A stretch of 64,000 bases of DNA, taken from the NCBI RefSeq assembly GCF_003058225.1, contig NZ_QBUG01000005.1, positions 248,001 through 312,000 on the forward strand, given 5' to 3'. How positions within the stretch are numbered: position 1 is the first letter of the stretch; each line of letters begins with the position of its first letter. The translations under genes and the position numbers were made by a program. This document shows, one piece after another, positions 18,584 to 26,788 of the stretch. The notes under the pieces were generated by a model. The model ran no database searches, had not been told where the DNA came from, and was given only the letters and a program-made list of their open reading frames with translations. The DNA comes from Promicromonospora sp. AC04 (lineage in GTDB: Bacteria > Actinomycetota > Actinomycetes > Actinomycetales > Cellulomonadaceae).

Positions 18584-19554
18584 CGGGCGCCCTCGCCGGG
18601 CCGGGCGTCGCTCCGGACGGCGTCGTCCCGCAGCGCGTCGTCGCGCACAGCGTCGTTCTGCAGCGCGTCGTTCTGCAGCGCGTCCCAGGTGGCGCGGAAG
18701 GCGGCGGCGTCCTGGCCGCGCACGACGACGGGCGGGCGGGCCCCGAGGGTGAGCTCCGTCGGCTCGGGACGCTCGGCGGTCCCGTGCGGCGCCAGGGCGT
18801 GGCGCACGATGCTCACCTGCACGTACACGGGATCCTGACCGGTCGACGCCGTTCCCGGCGCGCCCTCCCGCACCTCGGCCGGGGAGGCCAGCAGCACCTG
18901 CGTCGCGTAGGCGGCAAGGGCCCGGTCCATGCCGAGGTACTGGTCGACGGCGTCCGGCGCGGCCCCGGTGTCGAGGAGCGCGGCGCGCAGGCCGGGCCAG
19001 GGATCGGCGTCCGCGGCATGCTGGCCGTCTGGGGGCGGGGCCAGGACCATGACCCGGGCGTCGTCGGGCAGCGCCAGGTAGGCGGCCCGGGCGTCGGACG
19101 CCAGACGGCGGGACGGGCGCTCGGTCGCCGCCGGGAGCAGGTGCCCGGTCAGCGCGCGGACCTCGACCGCCGTCGTGTCGATCCAGGGACCGGGTACGAC
19201 GGCGCCGTCGGGCCCGCGCGCGTAGCCGCCCCGCACGCGCAGGGCGTACTCCACGTGCAGGGGCGAGGGCGCGAAGATCGACCAGTTCTGGGCGAAGACC
19301 GGGGTCATATAGGTCTCCAGGGCGCGGTGGGCGCCGGAGGGCGTTTGGGTGCCGCCCTCGTCCTCCGGCCGGCCCAGCACGTAGCCCGGCGCCGTCCACA
19401 CGAACGTGGCCACGAAGTGCGCGAGCAGGAGCACCCAGACCGCGACGACGAGGCCGCGTACGCGCCTGGAGACAGCCAGGGCCTCGCTCGACGGCTCTTC
19501 CGGCGGGTCCATCGGACGGGGGCGGGTGTCCCCGCCACCCGGTGCGCTGCTCAC
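18580..19554 (-). CDS. DUF5819 family membrane-anchored protein, SdpA-like
   Basis: 324 residues from a GTG at 19554; the ATG at 19512 is an alternative. One membrane helix lies near residues 30-50 (GLVVAVWVLLLAHFVATFVW). An extracellular domain follows with YMTPVFAQNWSIFAPSPLHV, the mark of DUF5819/SdpA proteins. It is coupled to the HTTM gene by a 4-nt overlap. The C-terminus carries five copies of a five-residue unit of the form (Q/R)(N/D)DA(L/V), encoded by near-identical 15-bp repeats at 18604-18684; such a tail is likely to vary between strains. Function unknown. Confidence 0.83.
   Translation of the reverse strand: MSSAPGGGDTRPRPMDPPEEPSSEALAVSRRVRGLVVAVWVLLLAHFVATFVWTAPGYVLGRPEDEGGTQTPSGAHRALETYMTPVFAQNWSIFAPSPLHVEYALRVRGGYARGPDGAVVPGPWIDTTAVEVRALTGHLLPAATERPSRRLASDARAAYLALPDDARVMVLAPPPDGQHAADADPWPGLRAALLDTGAAPDAVDQYLGMDRALAAYATQVLLASPAEVREGAPGTASTGQDPVYVQVSIVRHALAPHGTAERPEPTELTLGARPPVVVRGQDAAAFRATWDALQNDALQNDAVRDDALRDDAVRSDARPGEGAR
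18604..18684 (-). repeat. 15-bp tandem repeat in the DUF5819 tail
   Basis: About five in-frame units encode DALQN/DAVRD-type pentapeptides; the GCGTCGTTCTGCA unit occurs twice exactly on the + strand. Confidence 0.75.
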
Positions 19555-19642
19555 CGCGCACAGGGTGCCAGAAGCAACCACCCTGGTACAGCCCGCCCTG
19601 ATCCGGACGGGCCTGTTCCAAGCCGTGCCCGAGCCGGTTCCC

Positions 19643-20227
19643 CTAGTACCCGGCCACACCTCGGCTCTTCTTGACCGCGCCGAGGATCACCTGAAGCCCC
19701 AGTCCAAGGAGGATGAGGTCCAGCAGGATCTGCCCGGTGACGAGCAGCCTGACCGCCTCCGACCGAGGCACGATGTCTCCGAAGCCGACAGTGGCGAACG
19801 TGCTGACGGTGAAGTACAGGGCATCGGATCGGGTGAGCGGCTCGCTGAACGTCGTCGGCGCCTGGGAGCTGAGCATGAAGTAGGTGGACGCGAACAGGAG
19901 CACGAAGAGCGGGACGATCGTCGCCAGCGCTTGGATCGCTCGTATGCCCGGATACCTCGACCGGACAATTGCACGAACCTCCCAGAACGTCGCCGCCGCG
20001 AGCACCACGAGGCCGAGGACGAGTCCGAACGCCAGGGACGCGGCCGAGTCCGTGTCGAGGGGCAGCACGTAGTAGAGCACCAGCAGGAGCAGCGAGGTCA
20101 CGCCGGCACGCAGCAGGCCGAGCATGATCATCGTCCGGCGTCGCCGGGTGCTCTGGGAGCCCGGTGCGGCATCGCTGCTTCTGGCCTCGGCGTCCCCGTC
20201 GTCCCGCTGCGGATCGCGTGCCTGCAC
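19643..20227 (-). CDS. Two-helix potassium channel
   Basis: 194 residues from a GTG at 20227 with GGAGG 8 nt upstream. The pore helix and selectivity filter are ALYFTVSTFATVGFGD, the filter being TVGFGD as in K+ channels. Hydrophobic segments lie before (LLLLVLYYVLP; FGLVLGLVVLAAATF; LATIVPLFVLLFASTYF) and after the filter (LLVTGQILLDLILLGLGLQV). No RCK or cyclic-nucleotide domain is attached. It is a membrane channel for K+, with gating unknown. It is likely expressed alone. Confidence 0.9.
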   Translation of the reverse strand: MQARDPQRDDGDAEARSSDAAPGSQSTRRRRTMIMLGLLRAGVTSLLLLVLYYVLPLDTDSAASLAFGLVLGLVVLAAATFWEVRAIVRSRYPGIRAIQALATIVPLFVLLFASTYFMLSSQAPTTFSEPLTRSDALYFTVSTFATVGFGDIVPRSEAVRLLVTGQILLDLILLGLGLQVILGAVKKSRGVAGY

Positions 20228-20431
20228 GTCGGCCACCTCCAGAGTGTGGACAGGTCCACTCTGATCCTCGCGCCCCGCGACGGCCACCGCGATCTCGTGA
20301 GAGACCGGGTGAGCCGTCGCGGATTCTCAGCCCTTGACGCAGAGCACCGTCCGGAGCCGGGCCACGACCACGACGAGGTCGGACTGGGCGCCAGGACATT
20401 TTGGCGCCGGGCCGGGACGTGGCGCGCGGGA

Positions 20432-22030
20432 TCAGCCGAGCTCTGTCCCGTCGAGCGAGGACGACGGCTTGTGGTCGGGCAGCCGCACCATGCGGAAGGA
20501 GGTCCCGAGTCCGACGAGGCCGGCGAGCAGCGGTACCAGCAGGGCCACCTGCAACGAGCGGTTGCGGGCCTCGTTGTTGATGGCCAGCACCTCGGCCTCG
20601 ACCTCCGGCGGCTGGCCCGTGATCTGCTCTGCGAGCTGGGTGTTGCTCATGACCTCGGCCTCGGTCTCGAGAGCGGTGGCGATCTGCTGCTGCTCGGCCG
20701 CGGGGACGACCGAGCTGTCCTCGGTCAGCTGGTTGAAACTGAACGCGAGGACGGCGAGCAGGATGCCTCCGGACATGGCGAGGCCAAAGGAGAGGCCGAA
20801 GGACCCGGCGGCCGAGTTGACGCCGGCGGCCTCGCTGACCCGTTCCTCCTCGACGGGGGCGAGCGTGAAGTTGTTGAGCTGCGAGACCAGCAGGCCGAGC
20901 CCGCAGCCCGCGATCGCGAGCGGCAGCACGAGGTACCAGCCGCTGTCGACGCGGGGGACGAACGGGATGATGATCGCGATCCCGAGGCTGGCCAGCAGGA
21001 ACCCGACGCGGATGATCGCGGCCGGACGTCGGCGTCCGCTCCTCCGACCCGCCACGATCGCCGCGGCAAACATCGTCAGCGAGAGCGGGGTCAGGGCCAG
21101 GCCCGCCTGGAGCGCGTTGTACTCGAGGGTCATCTGCAGGAACAGCGGCAGGGCGATCATGGCCCCGCCGAGAGTGATCTGCTGGAGCATCTGACCCGTT
21201 ACCCCGGTGGTGAAGGTGGGATGACGGAACAGGCCGGGGTCGAGCAGGGGGACCCTGTGCTCGCGGACCCGTCGCACGAGCCACCGGGCCAGCGCTACCA
21301 GCGCCACGAACCCGACCACCATGAGCAGCCCGACGAACTCGCCGCCCTCCTGCCAGACCAGGATCCCGAGCACCACGCCGCCCATGCCGAAGACGGACAG
21401 GATCGCGCCGACGACGTCGACCTGGCGGGAGCCGGTGTAGGGGACGTCGTGCACCAGCCTGATCTGGCTCAGGACGACGGCGATGATGAGCGCCTCCAGC
21501 CCGAACCCGACCCGCCACGACAGGTAGGTGGTGACGAACCCGCCCAGCAGCGGGCCGATCGCGGCGGCGATGGCGGCCGCCGCGCCGACCATTGCATACG
21601 CCTGCTTCTGGGCGGCCCCGGTGAAGTTGCCGTGGATCAGCGACTGCATCGCCGGCAGGAGCAACGAGGCCCCGAGACCGCCGACGAGGGCCCAGAAGAT
21701 GACGATCGCCGTGAGGCTCTGCGCGAGCGTCATGGCCACCGCCCCGGTCGCGTACGCCAGCAACCCGAGCACGTAGGCGCGCTTGCGCCCGATCAGGTCG
21801 CCCACCTTGCTGTTGATCAGGATGAACGCCGCCGAGACGAGCGCCTCGAGCGCGATGGCGGACTGCACGCCGCTGGCCGTGGTGTCCAGATCCGTGACGA
21901 CAGCGGAGATGGACACGTTCATCAACGAGGTGTCGACGACGAGCACGAACATCGCCGCCGCGAGCAGCAGCATCAGCCGTCGGTTCTTCGCGCCACCAGG
22001 TTCGGTGCCTTCGCCCGGTCCGATACTCAT
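20432..22030 (-). CDS. MFS transporter, DHA2-type (14 TM) drug exporter family
   Basis: 532 residues, ATG at 22030 with GAGGCGG upstream. The N-terminal helix has VVDTSLMNVSISAVVTDL, typical of EmrB/QacA-like proton-driven exporters, and the RKR loop motif follows (GDLIGRKRAYVLGLLAYATG). About 14 membrane segments are seen, with an extra soluble loop near residues 435-490 (SSVVPAAEQQQIATALETEA). The substrate is unknown. There is no adjacent regulator; a GGCGCC...GGCGCC hairpin at 20387-20408 follows the gene. Confidence 0.92.
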   Translation of the reverse strand: MSIGPGEGTEPGGAKNRRLMLLLAAAMFVLVVDTSLMNVSISAVVTDLDTTASGVQSAIALEALVSAAFILINSKVGDLIGRKRAYVLGLLAYATGAVAMTLAQSLTAIVIFWALVGGLGASLLLPAMQSLIHGNFTGAAQKQAYAMVGAAAAIAAAIGPLLGGFVTTYLSWRVGFGLEALIIAVVLSQIRLVHDVPYTGSRQVDVVGAILSVFGMGGVVLGILVWQEGGEFVGLLMVVGFVALVALARWLVRRVREHRVPLLDPGLFRHPTFTTGVTGQMLQQITLGGAMIALPLFLQMTLEYNALQAGLALTPLSLTMFAAAIVAGRRSGRRRPAAIIRVGFLLASLGIAIIIPFVPRVDSGWYLVLPLAIAGCGLGLLVSQLNNFTLAPVEEERVSEAAGVNSAAGSFGLSFGLAMSGGILLAVLAFSFNQLTEDSSVVPAAEQQQIATALETEAEVMSNTQLAEQITGQPPEVEAEVLAINNEARNRSLQVALLVPLLAGLVGLGTSFRMVRLPDHKPSSSLDGTELG

Positions 22031-22282
22031 GTCGCCGCCTCGGCTCACGGTGCGCGGTCCGGCCCGCTTCGAGCCAGACACCCGGCATGGTCCGCATACC
22101 GACGCACAGGGCGGGTCGGTGGCCTTCGGTGCCGCCCCGTCGCTCAGGATCGAGACTACCGAGGCCGACGGCAAGGGGCGCGCCAGGGCATTTCGAGGCC
22201 TTCCTGGGGACGTGCCCGCGTGAGCCTCGCCGGCACCAGCCGCCCGAAGCAGTAGGATCCTTTTCGCGGCATCGTGCCGCGG

Positions 22283-22359
22283 GCCCCGTTAGCTCAGCTG
22301 GTCAGAGCAGGAGACTCATAATCTCTCGGTCACAGGTTCAAGTCCTGTACGGGGCACCA
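22283..22359 (+). tRNA. tRNA with CAT anticodon (elongator Met, or Ile2 read after lysidine modification)
   Basis: Complete cloverleaf: acceptor GCCCCGT/ACGGGGC, anticodon arm GGAGA-CTCATAA-TCTCT, T-arm ACAGG-TTCAAGT-CCTGT and encoded CCA. It is not the initiator type. The acceptor has C4-G69 and C5-G68, and the anticodon-arm/variable region resembles the E. coli AUA-reading tRNA-Ile2, so the charging identity is open. Confidence 0.95.
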
Positions 22360-22375
22360 TTTGGCCTGGGAGGTC

Positions 22376-22394
22376 ATCACCAGGGGGTGATCTT
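22376..22394 (+). terminator. Hairpin after the CAT-anticodon tRNA
   Basis: ATCACC (22376-22381) pairs with GGTGAT (22386-22391) around AGGG, followed by CTTT, 16 nt past the tRNA. Confidence 0.6.
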
Positions 22395-22511
22395 TGCAAG
22401 TTCGACGGCAATATCACCCGGTTTCACCAAGGCACCGCGCATCCTCCCGCCATAACCTGATGACATGCCCTCGCTGGGGCGGGGGTAGCCCAAACGGTCA
22501 GGGGCTCGCAG

Positions 22512-22577
22512 GTCCCGCGTATGCGGGGACGGCGAAGCGCCCCGGCGCTATCCTCACGGTTTCGCCAGGGCGCTTCG
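22512..22577 (-). terminator. Two hairpins after the pectate lyase gene
   Basis: The first met by the minus-strand transcript is CGAAGCGCC (22533-22541) with GGCGCTTCG (22569-22577). The second is GTCCCGC (22512-22518) with GCGGGGAC (22523-22530). Both lie 20-90 nt past the stop. Confidence 0.6.
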
Positions 22578-22597
22578 TCGATCCTGGGCCGTCCCGG

Positions 22598-25279
22598 CTA
22601 CAGGTTCACGGGACTCCCGCCGATCGTCACCGCCAGGCGGCCGTCGGAGGCAAAGGACCAGGCCAGGGACCCTGAGTACTGCGCGCACCGGGACCCGTTG
22701 GAGCCGGACCACCACTGGTTGCCGCCGGCGTCGTTGCCGATGATCCGGTCGTTCGACCCGCTGTTGCAGGAGGTGTTGTTGCGGAAGGTCGAGGAGCCGG
22801 CGTCGAAGTTGTAGTTACGCTCCTCGTTGCCGATGCTCAGGTTGTTCTCGATGGTCATCGACCCGGGGTTGCTGTTGTAGGTGAACCCGTGCTTGCCGTT
22901 GTCGAAGGCGATGCTCCGCTTCACGGTGTGGTTGACCCCGATGTCCTCGCCGCCGAGCTTGTAGCCGTTGCGGTCACCGTTCCCGGCCTGGGAGCCGTCG
23001 GACAGGGTCCCGTTCCCGTACGAGAGCGAGTCCTCGATGGTGACGGTCCCGATCGGGCCGGTGTCGGGCTTGGTGTACAGGTCCCAGCCGTCGTCGATGT
23101 TGTTGTGGGACACGGCGTACCGGAACACGTTCCCCGGGCCCACCGTGAGCTTCGGCGCGAACCCGTCGGCGTCCTCGCCGTCGGAGTCGGCGTTGTCGTG
23201 CGACTCCGAGGACACGATGAGGTTGTTCGAGGGCCACTCGCTGCTGGGCGCCCCCGCGGTATACCGGGAGAGCTGGAGCCCGGAGTCGTTGTTGAACCGG
23301 GTCACGACCCGCTCGATGACGTTGTTGTCCCCGCCGAGAAGGATCCCGTTGTCGCCCGCGTTCTGCACGACTATGCCGCGCAGGTGCCACCAGTCGCCGC
23401 CGATGGCGAGCCCGCGGTTGGCCGGGTCCTCGCTCTGTGCCGAGAAGTTCAGCACCGGCGTCTCACCGGCGTAGGCGAACAGCTCCGTACGGTTGCCCGA
23501 GGTGCCGCTGTTGCCCGGCGCGATGTCGACCGTCTGCGAGAGGTTGTAGGTGCCCCCGCGCAGGTAGATGGTGCCGCCGGCGTCGATCCGGTCGATCGCC
23601 GCGGTCAGCGTCGTCGGGCTCGCCACGGTCCCCGCGGCCCCGTCGGTGCCGCCCGGCGCCGCATACAGCACGGCCTCGGTCGGCTCGGCGGTCCCGCCGT
23701 CGTCCCCCGGTTCGGTGGTTCCACCACCGCTCGACGACGCGGCGGCGTAGGTCTCGAACTCGGCGATCCGCGGCGTCGCCGACGAGCTGGTGATCTCGAA
23801 GTTGAGCTTGCTCAGCGAGGTGGTCGCGAACGAGATGACGCCGGCGCCGCTACCGGTGGCCAGGACGGCGCCGGTGTCGTTGTTCACCACGCGCCACGAC
23901 CCGATGTTGCCGACGGCGCCGGAGGCCTCACGGATGTTGATCCTCGACACCGTGGTCGCGGATCCCCACTTGACCGAGACACGTCCCGTCGAGCTTGCGG
24001 GTGACCAGTAGGTGCTCATGCTGCCGTCGAGCACGTTGCCGAAGCTTGTCCCGCTGGCCTTGCTGGAGCCGTCGGCGCCCGCGCCGATGCTCAGGTTCGC
24101 GCCGGTCGGCGGGTCGGTCGGATCCGTCGGGTCCGTCGGCGTCGGGTCGGGGTCCGGGTCGGTCGGCGAGCAGCTGCCGTCCGACACCTGGTTGCCCTTG
24201 TTCGCACCCGCCGTCTCGCTGACGACCGCCGGCACACAGCTCGCCCCGTCCAGCGGGTACGCGTACGGGATGCTCACCGAGGTGTTCGACGTCGGGTTGG
24301 GGCCGGCGGGGTTGTTGTCGTCGCCGGGGCTGGACCACGTCACGTTGTCGAAGACGTTGCCGGCGACCTGCCAGTAGCCGGCCTGGTCGGTGTAGAACGT
24401 GCCGAGCACGTCCTTGGAGTCCTCGAAGTAGTTGTTGTCCACCTTGGCCTTGGCCCCGGCCCGCGAGTTGATCCCGGACTCGACCAGGCCCACGTAGTGG
24501 TTGTTGTAGATGTGCGCGATGCCGCCGCGCAGCAGGGGCGCGCGGGAGTTGAGGTTCTGGTACAGGTTGTGGTGGAACGTCACGAAGCCGTTCGAGAGGT
24601 CGCTCTCGCTGGACCCGATGAGGCCGCCGCGTTCGGAGTTGCGCAGGATGCTGTACGACAGGGTCACGTACTTGGTGTCGTCCTTCATGTCGAAGAGGCC
24701 GTCGTAGCCCTCCGCCTCCCCGCCCGAGGCCTCCAGCGTGAGGTGGTCGGCCCACACGTTCCTGACGCCGCTCTCCATGCCGATCGCGTCGCCGCCGTTA
24801 GAGATCGGCGAGCCCGACTTCTTGACGTTCCGGACCGTCACGTTCTGGATGATGATGTTGCTGGCCTCGCGGATGTGGATGCCGAGCTGGTCGAAGACGG
24901 CCCCGCTGCCGACGCCGACGAGCGTGACGTTGCTGATCTGCTTGAGCTCGATGACGCCGTCGGCCGTGTTGCAGCTGGGGCCCGACACCTTGCTGGTGTT
25001 GCCGTGGTTGATGGTCCCGGTGACCTCGATGATGATCGGGGTGCTGCTGCTGGCGCGGTTGCACAGTGCGGTGTGGATCGCGGTTCCCGTGGTGGCCCGG
25101 ACCGTCTGCCCGCCGGCGCCGCCGGTGGTCCCACCGTTCTGGGTGGCGAAGCCCGTGGCCGGACCGGTGGCGGCCGCCGCGTCCGGAGCGGACTGGGTGG
25201 TCACCCCGATCGTGACCGCGAGGGTCACCGCAGCCACCGCCGAGAGGATCTGGACAGCTCTTGGTCGTCTCATCGTCAT
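22598..25279 (-). CDS. Secreted two-catalytic-domain pectate lyase (PL1 - CBM-like - PL9)
   Basis: 893 residues. A signal peptide spans about 1-37 (MRRPRAVQILSAVAAV ... APDAAAA). Residues about 40-355 are a PL1 beta-helix (VWADHLTLEASGG, YDGLFDMKDDTKYVTLSYS, and NSRAPLLRGG with the catalytic-type Arg). A Pro/Asp/Thr linker follows at about 375-397 (PDPDPTPTDPTDPTDPP). Residues about 400-520 look like an F5/8-type carbohydrate-binding module. Residues about 545-893 are a PL9 beta-helix with SDGEDADGFAPKL (Ca2+ site and catalytic-type Lys) and DDGWDLYTK. Both lyases cleave polygalacturonate by beta-elimination. Fusing PL1 and PL9 in one chain is uncommon. Tandem AACCGGTT sites lie upstream. Confidence 0.92.
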   Translation of the reverse strand: MTMRRPRAVQILSAVAAVTLAVTIGVTTQSAPDAAAATGPATGFATQNGGTTGGAGGQTVRATTGTAIHTALCNRASSSTPIIIEVTGTINHGNTSKVSGPSCNTADGVIELKQISNVTLVGVGSGAVFDQLGIHIREASNIIIQNVTVRNVKKSGSPISNGGDAIGMESGVRNVWADHLTLEASGGEAEGYDGLFDMKDDTKYVTLSYSILRNSERGGLIGSSESDLSNGFVTFHHNLYQNLNSRAPLLRGGIAHIYNNHYVGLVESGINSRAGAKAKVDNNYFEDSKDVLGTFYTDQAGYWQVAGNVFDNVTWSSPGDDNNPAGPNPTSNTSVSIPYAYPLDGASCVPAVVSETAGANKGNQVSDGSCSPTDPDPDPTPTDPTDPTDPPTGANLSIGAGADGSSKASGTSFGNVLDGSMSTYWSPASSTGRVSVKWGSATTVSRINIREASGAVGNIGSWRVVNNDTGAVLATGSGAGVISFATTSLSKLNFEITSSSATPRIAEFETYAAASSSGGGTTEPGDDGGTAEPTEAVLYAAPGGTDGAAGTVASPTTLTAAIDRIDAGGTIYLRGGTYNLSQTVDIAPGNSGTSGNRTELFAYAGETPVLNFSAQSEDPANRGLAIGGDWWHLRGIVVQNAGDNGILLGGDNNVIERVVTRFNNDSGLQLSRYTAGAPSSEWPSNNLIVSSESHDNADSDGEDADGFAPKLTVGPGNVFRYAVSHNNIDDGWDLYTKPDTGPIGTVTIEDSLSYGNGTLSDGSQAGNGDRNGYKLGGEDIGVNHTVKRSIAFDNGKHGFTYNSNPGSMTIENNLSIGNEERNYNFDAGSSTFRNNTSCNSGSNDRIIGNDAGGNQWWSGSNGSRCAQYSGSLAWSFASDGRLAVTIGGSPVNL

Positions 25280-25406
25280 TGCCTCACGTTCGTCGTTGAA
25301 TGCGGGACATTGCTGTGGTGCGCACACCGGATCGATGCGGGATCACCTGAGGCGCCCGCCCCGACGCTGGGGCGAGAGAACCCGGGTGAGAAACACACCC
25401 ACGGGG

Positions 25407-25436
25407 AACCGGTTTCCCAGATCCTAGTAACCGGTT
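25407..25436 (-). promoter_or_regulatory. Tandem AACCGGTT operator upstream of the pectate lyase
   Basis: AACCGGTT occurs at 25407-25414 and again at 25429-25436, with starts 22 bp apart (two helical turns). The first extends to a near-perfect 16-bp palindrome GGGGAACCGGTTTCCC. CG-centred palindromes like this are typical LacI-family sites for sugar-use genes. It lies about 130-160 bp before the lyase start; no LacI gene is adjacent. Confidence 0.65.
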
Positions 25437-25481
25437 TCTCAGATGGCAACCCTTGGGCCCTGCGGCCTGAATGACAGTCCC

Positions 25482-26639
25482 TCAGGAGGTCTCGCGGGCG
25501 AGCACCGACTGCCAGTGCCACGGCTCCGGAACGCGCCCGTCCGGCTCGGCGAACGCCGGGTGCACCCAGCCGTAGGACCCGGCGTTGGCCTTGAGCCAGT
25601 TGTACTGCGGGGTGCCGAACGTCTGCACGCCGCCGCCGATGTCGACCGCGAGCCCGAGACCGTGGTTGGAGCAGCCGGGCGGGGCGGCGATCGGCGACGA
25701 CGGGTCGTAGAGGGCCGCCTGCTCGGCCAGCGTGCGGTAGGACGAGTTGATCGTCAGGTGCTTGCCGAACGCCTTGCTGTACGCGGCGTCGAGCGCGATC
25801 AGCCCGTCCAGCACGTCGGTCCGTACGAAGTTCGTGGGCGACCACGGGATCGGGGAAAGGTCGGAGCTCGGCACGACGCCGCTGTCGGGGTCCCACACAT
25901 GGTCGGGCTCGGGGCAGGTGGCCGCGTCCTGCGCGGCGACCATGGCCTGCGTCGCCATGGTGACGACAGAGCGGTTCCTGCTGAGGTCGAGCGCCGCCTT
26001 CTCCAGCTCGGCCAGGTCCGCGCCGCCGAGGCTGCTGCTGGCGGCGGCGTCGGCAGTGGTCACGGCTTCCAGGGCGGCCTGCAGCCCGGCCTGGACTACC
26101 TCGTACTCACCCTCGCCCTGGTCGAACCCCTCGCCCTGGGTGGCCTCGTAGACCTTCTCGCCGCGGCTCTTGGCGTCCGCCAGGGTCCGGCGCGCCGCGG
26201 TGACCTCGGCGCGGGCCTGATCGACCATCGAGGCCCGGACAGCGTCCGACGCCGTCACCAGGGACGCCCGGGCGTCAGCCGTCCCGGTGGTGGTGAGCTG
26301 CGTGGTGAGCCGCGTGAGGACCGGCCCGCCCAGCAGGGCATCGGCCTCTTCGATCCGCGCGGACAGGTCGGTGCGGGTCGCCGGTTCGGCGACCTTCCCC
26401 GCAGAGGACACCAGCAGCTCCCTGGCCGAGGCGGTCTGCCCGGCGAGCTCCTCGGCGTCCGACACGACGTACCAGGCGACCCCGCCGCAGGCCATCGCGA
26501 GGGCGACCACGAGCGTCGTGACGACGAACACCCGGATGCCGCGCCGCCGGCGGCTCTTCGCCTCGCGCCGGTCTCTTGCCGTCTCGCCGACCATCGTGCC
26601 CGGAGGATCGGCTGGAGGCGCGGGGCTCGTCAAGGTCAC
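25482..26639 (-). CDS. M15-family D-alanyl-D-alanine carboxypeptidase, VanY-like, membrane anchored
   Basis: 385 residues from a GTG at 26639 (TAGGTT lies 8 nt upstream; no Shine-Dalgarno). An N-terminal membrane helix (about 36-60, GIRVFVVTTLVVALAMACGG) is followed by a long helical region (60-230), then the zinc peptidase domain. That domain has SNHGLGLAVDI, carrying the His and Asp zinc ligands, and PEPWHWQ, carrying the catalytic acid and third ligand. It probably trims the terminal D-Ala of cell-wall stem peptides outside the membrane. The helical segment may be coiled-coil. It is monocistronic. Confidence 0.9.
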   Translation of the reverse strand: MTLTSPAPPADPPGTMVGETARDRREAKSRRRRGIRVFVVTTLVVALAMACGGVAWYVVSDAEELAGQTASARELLVSSAGKVAEPATRTDLSARIEEADALLGGPVLTRLTTQLTTTGTADARASLVTASDAVRASMVDQARAEVTAARRTLADAKSRGEKVYEATQGEGFDQGEGEYEVVQAGLQAALEAVTTADAAASSSLGGADLAELEKAALDLSRNRSVVTMATQAMVAAQDAATCPEPDHVWDPDSGVVPSSDLSPIPWSPTNFVRTDVLDGLIALDAAYSKAFGKHLTINSSYRTLAEQAALYDPSSPIAAPPGCSNHGLGLAVDIGGGVQTFGTPQYNWLKANAGSYGWVHPAFAEPDGRVPEPWHWQSVLARETS

Positions 26640-26788
26640 GAAGCCAGAACCTACGGCACCCGACGCATACCCGCAGACCGGCCGGCGGGTGAATTGGGCC
26701 CGTGGCGGAAGCGGACACGTCTGACCGCGAGGCGCCGCGCCCACACCTCGACGTCCGTTCCTCCGGTGTGCGGCACTACGGTGGGCCC

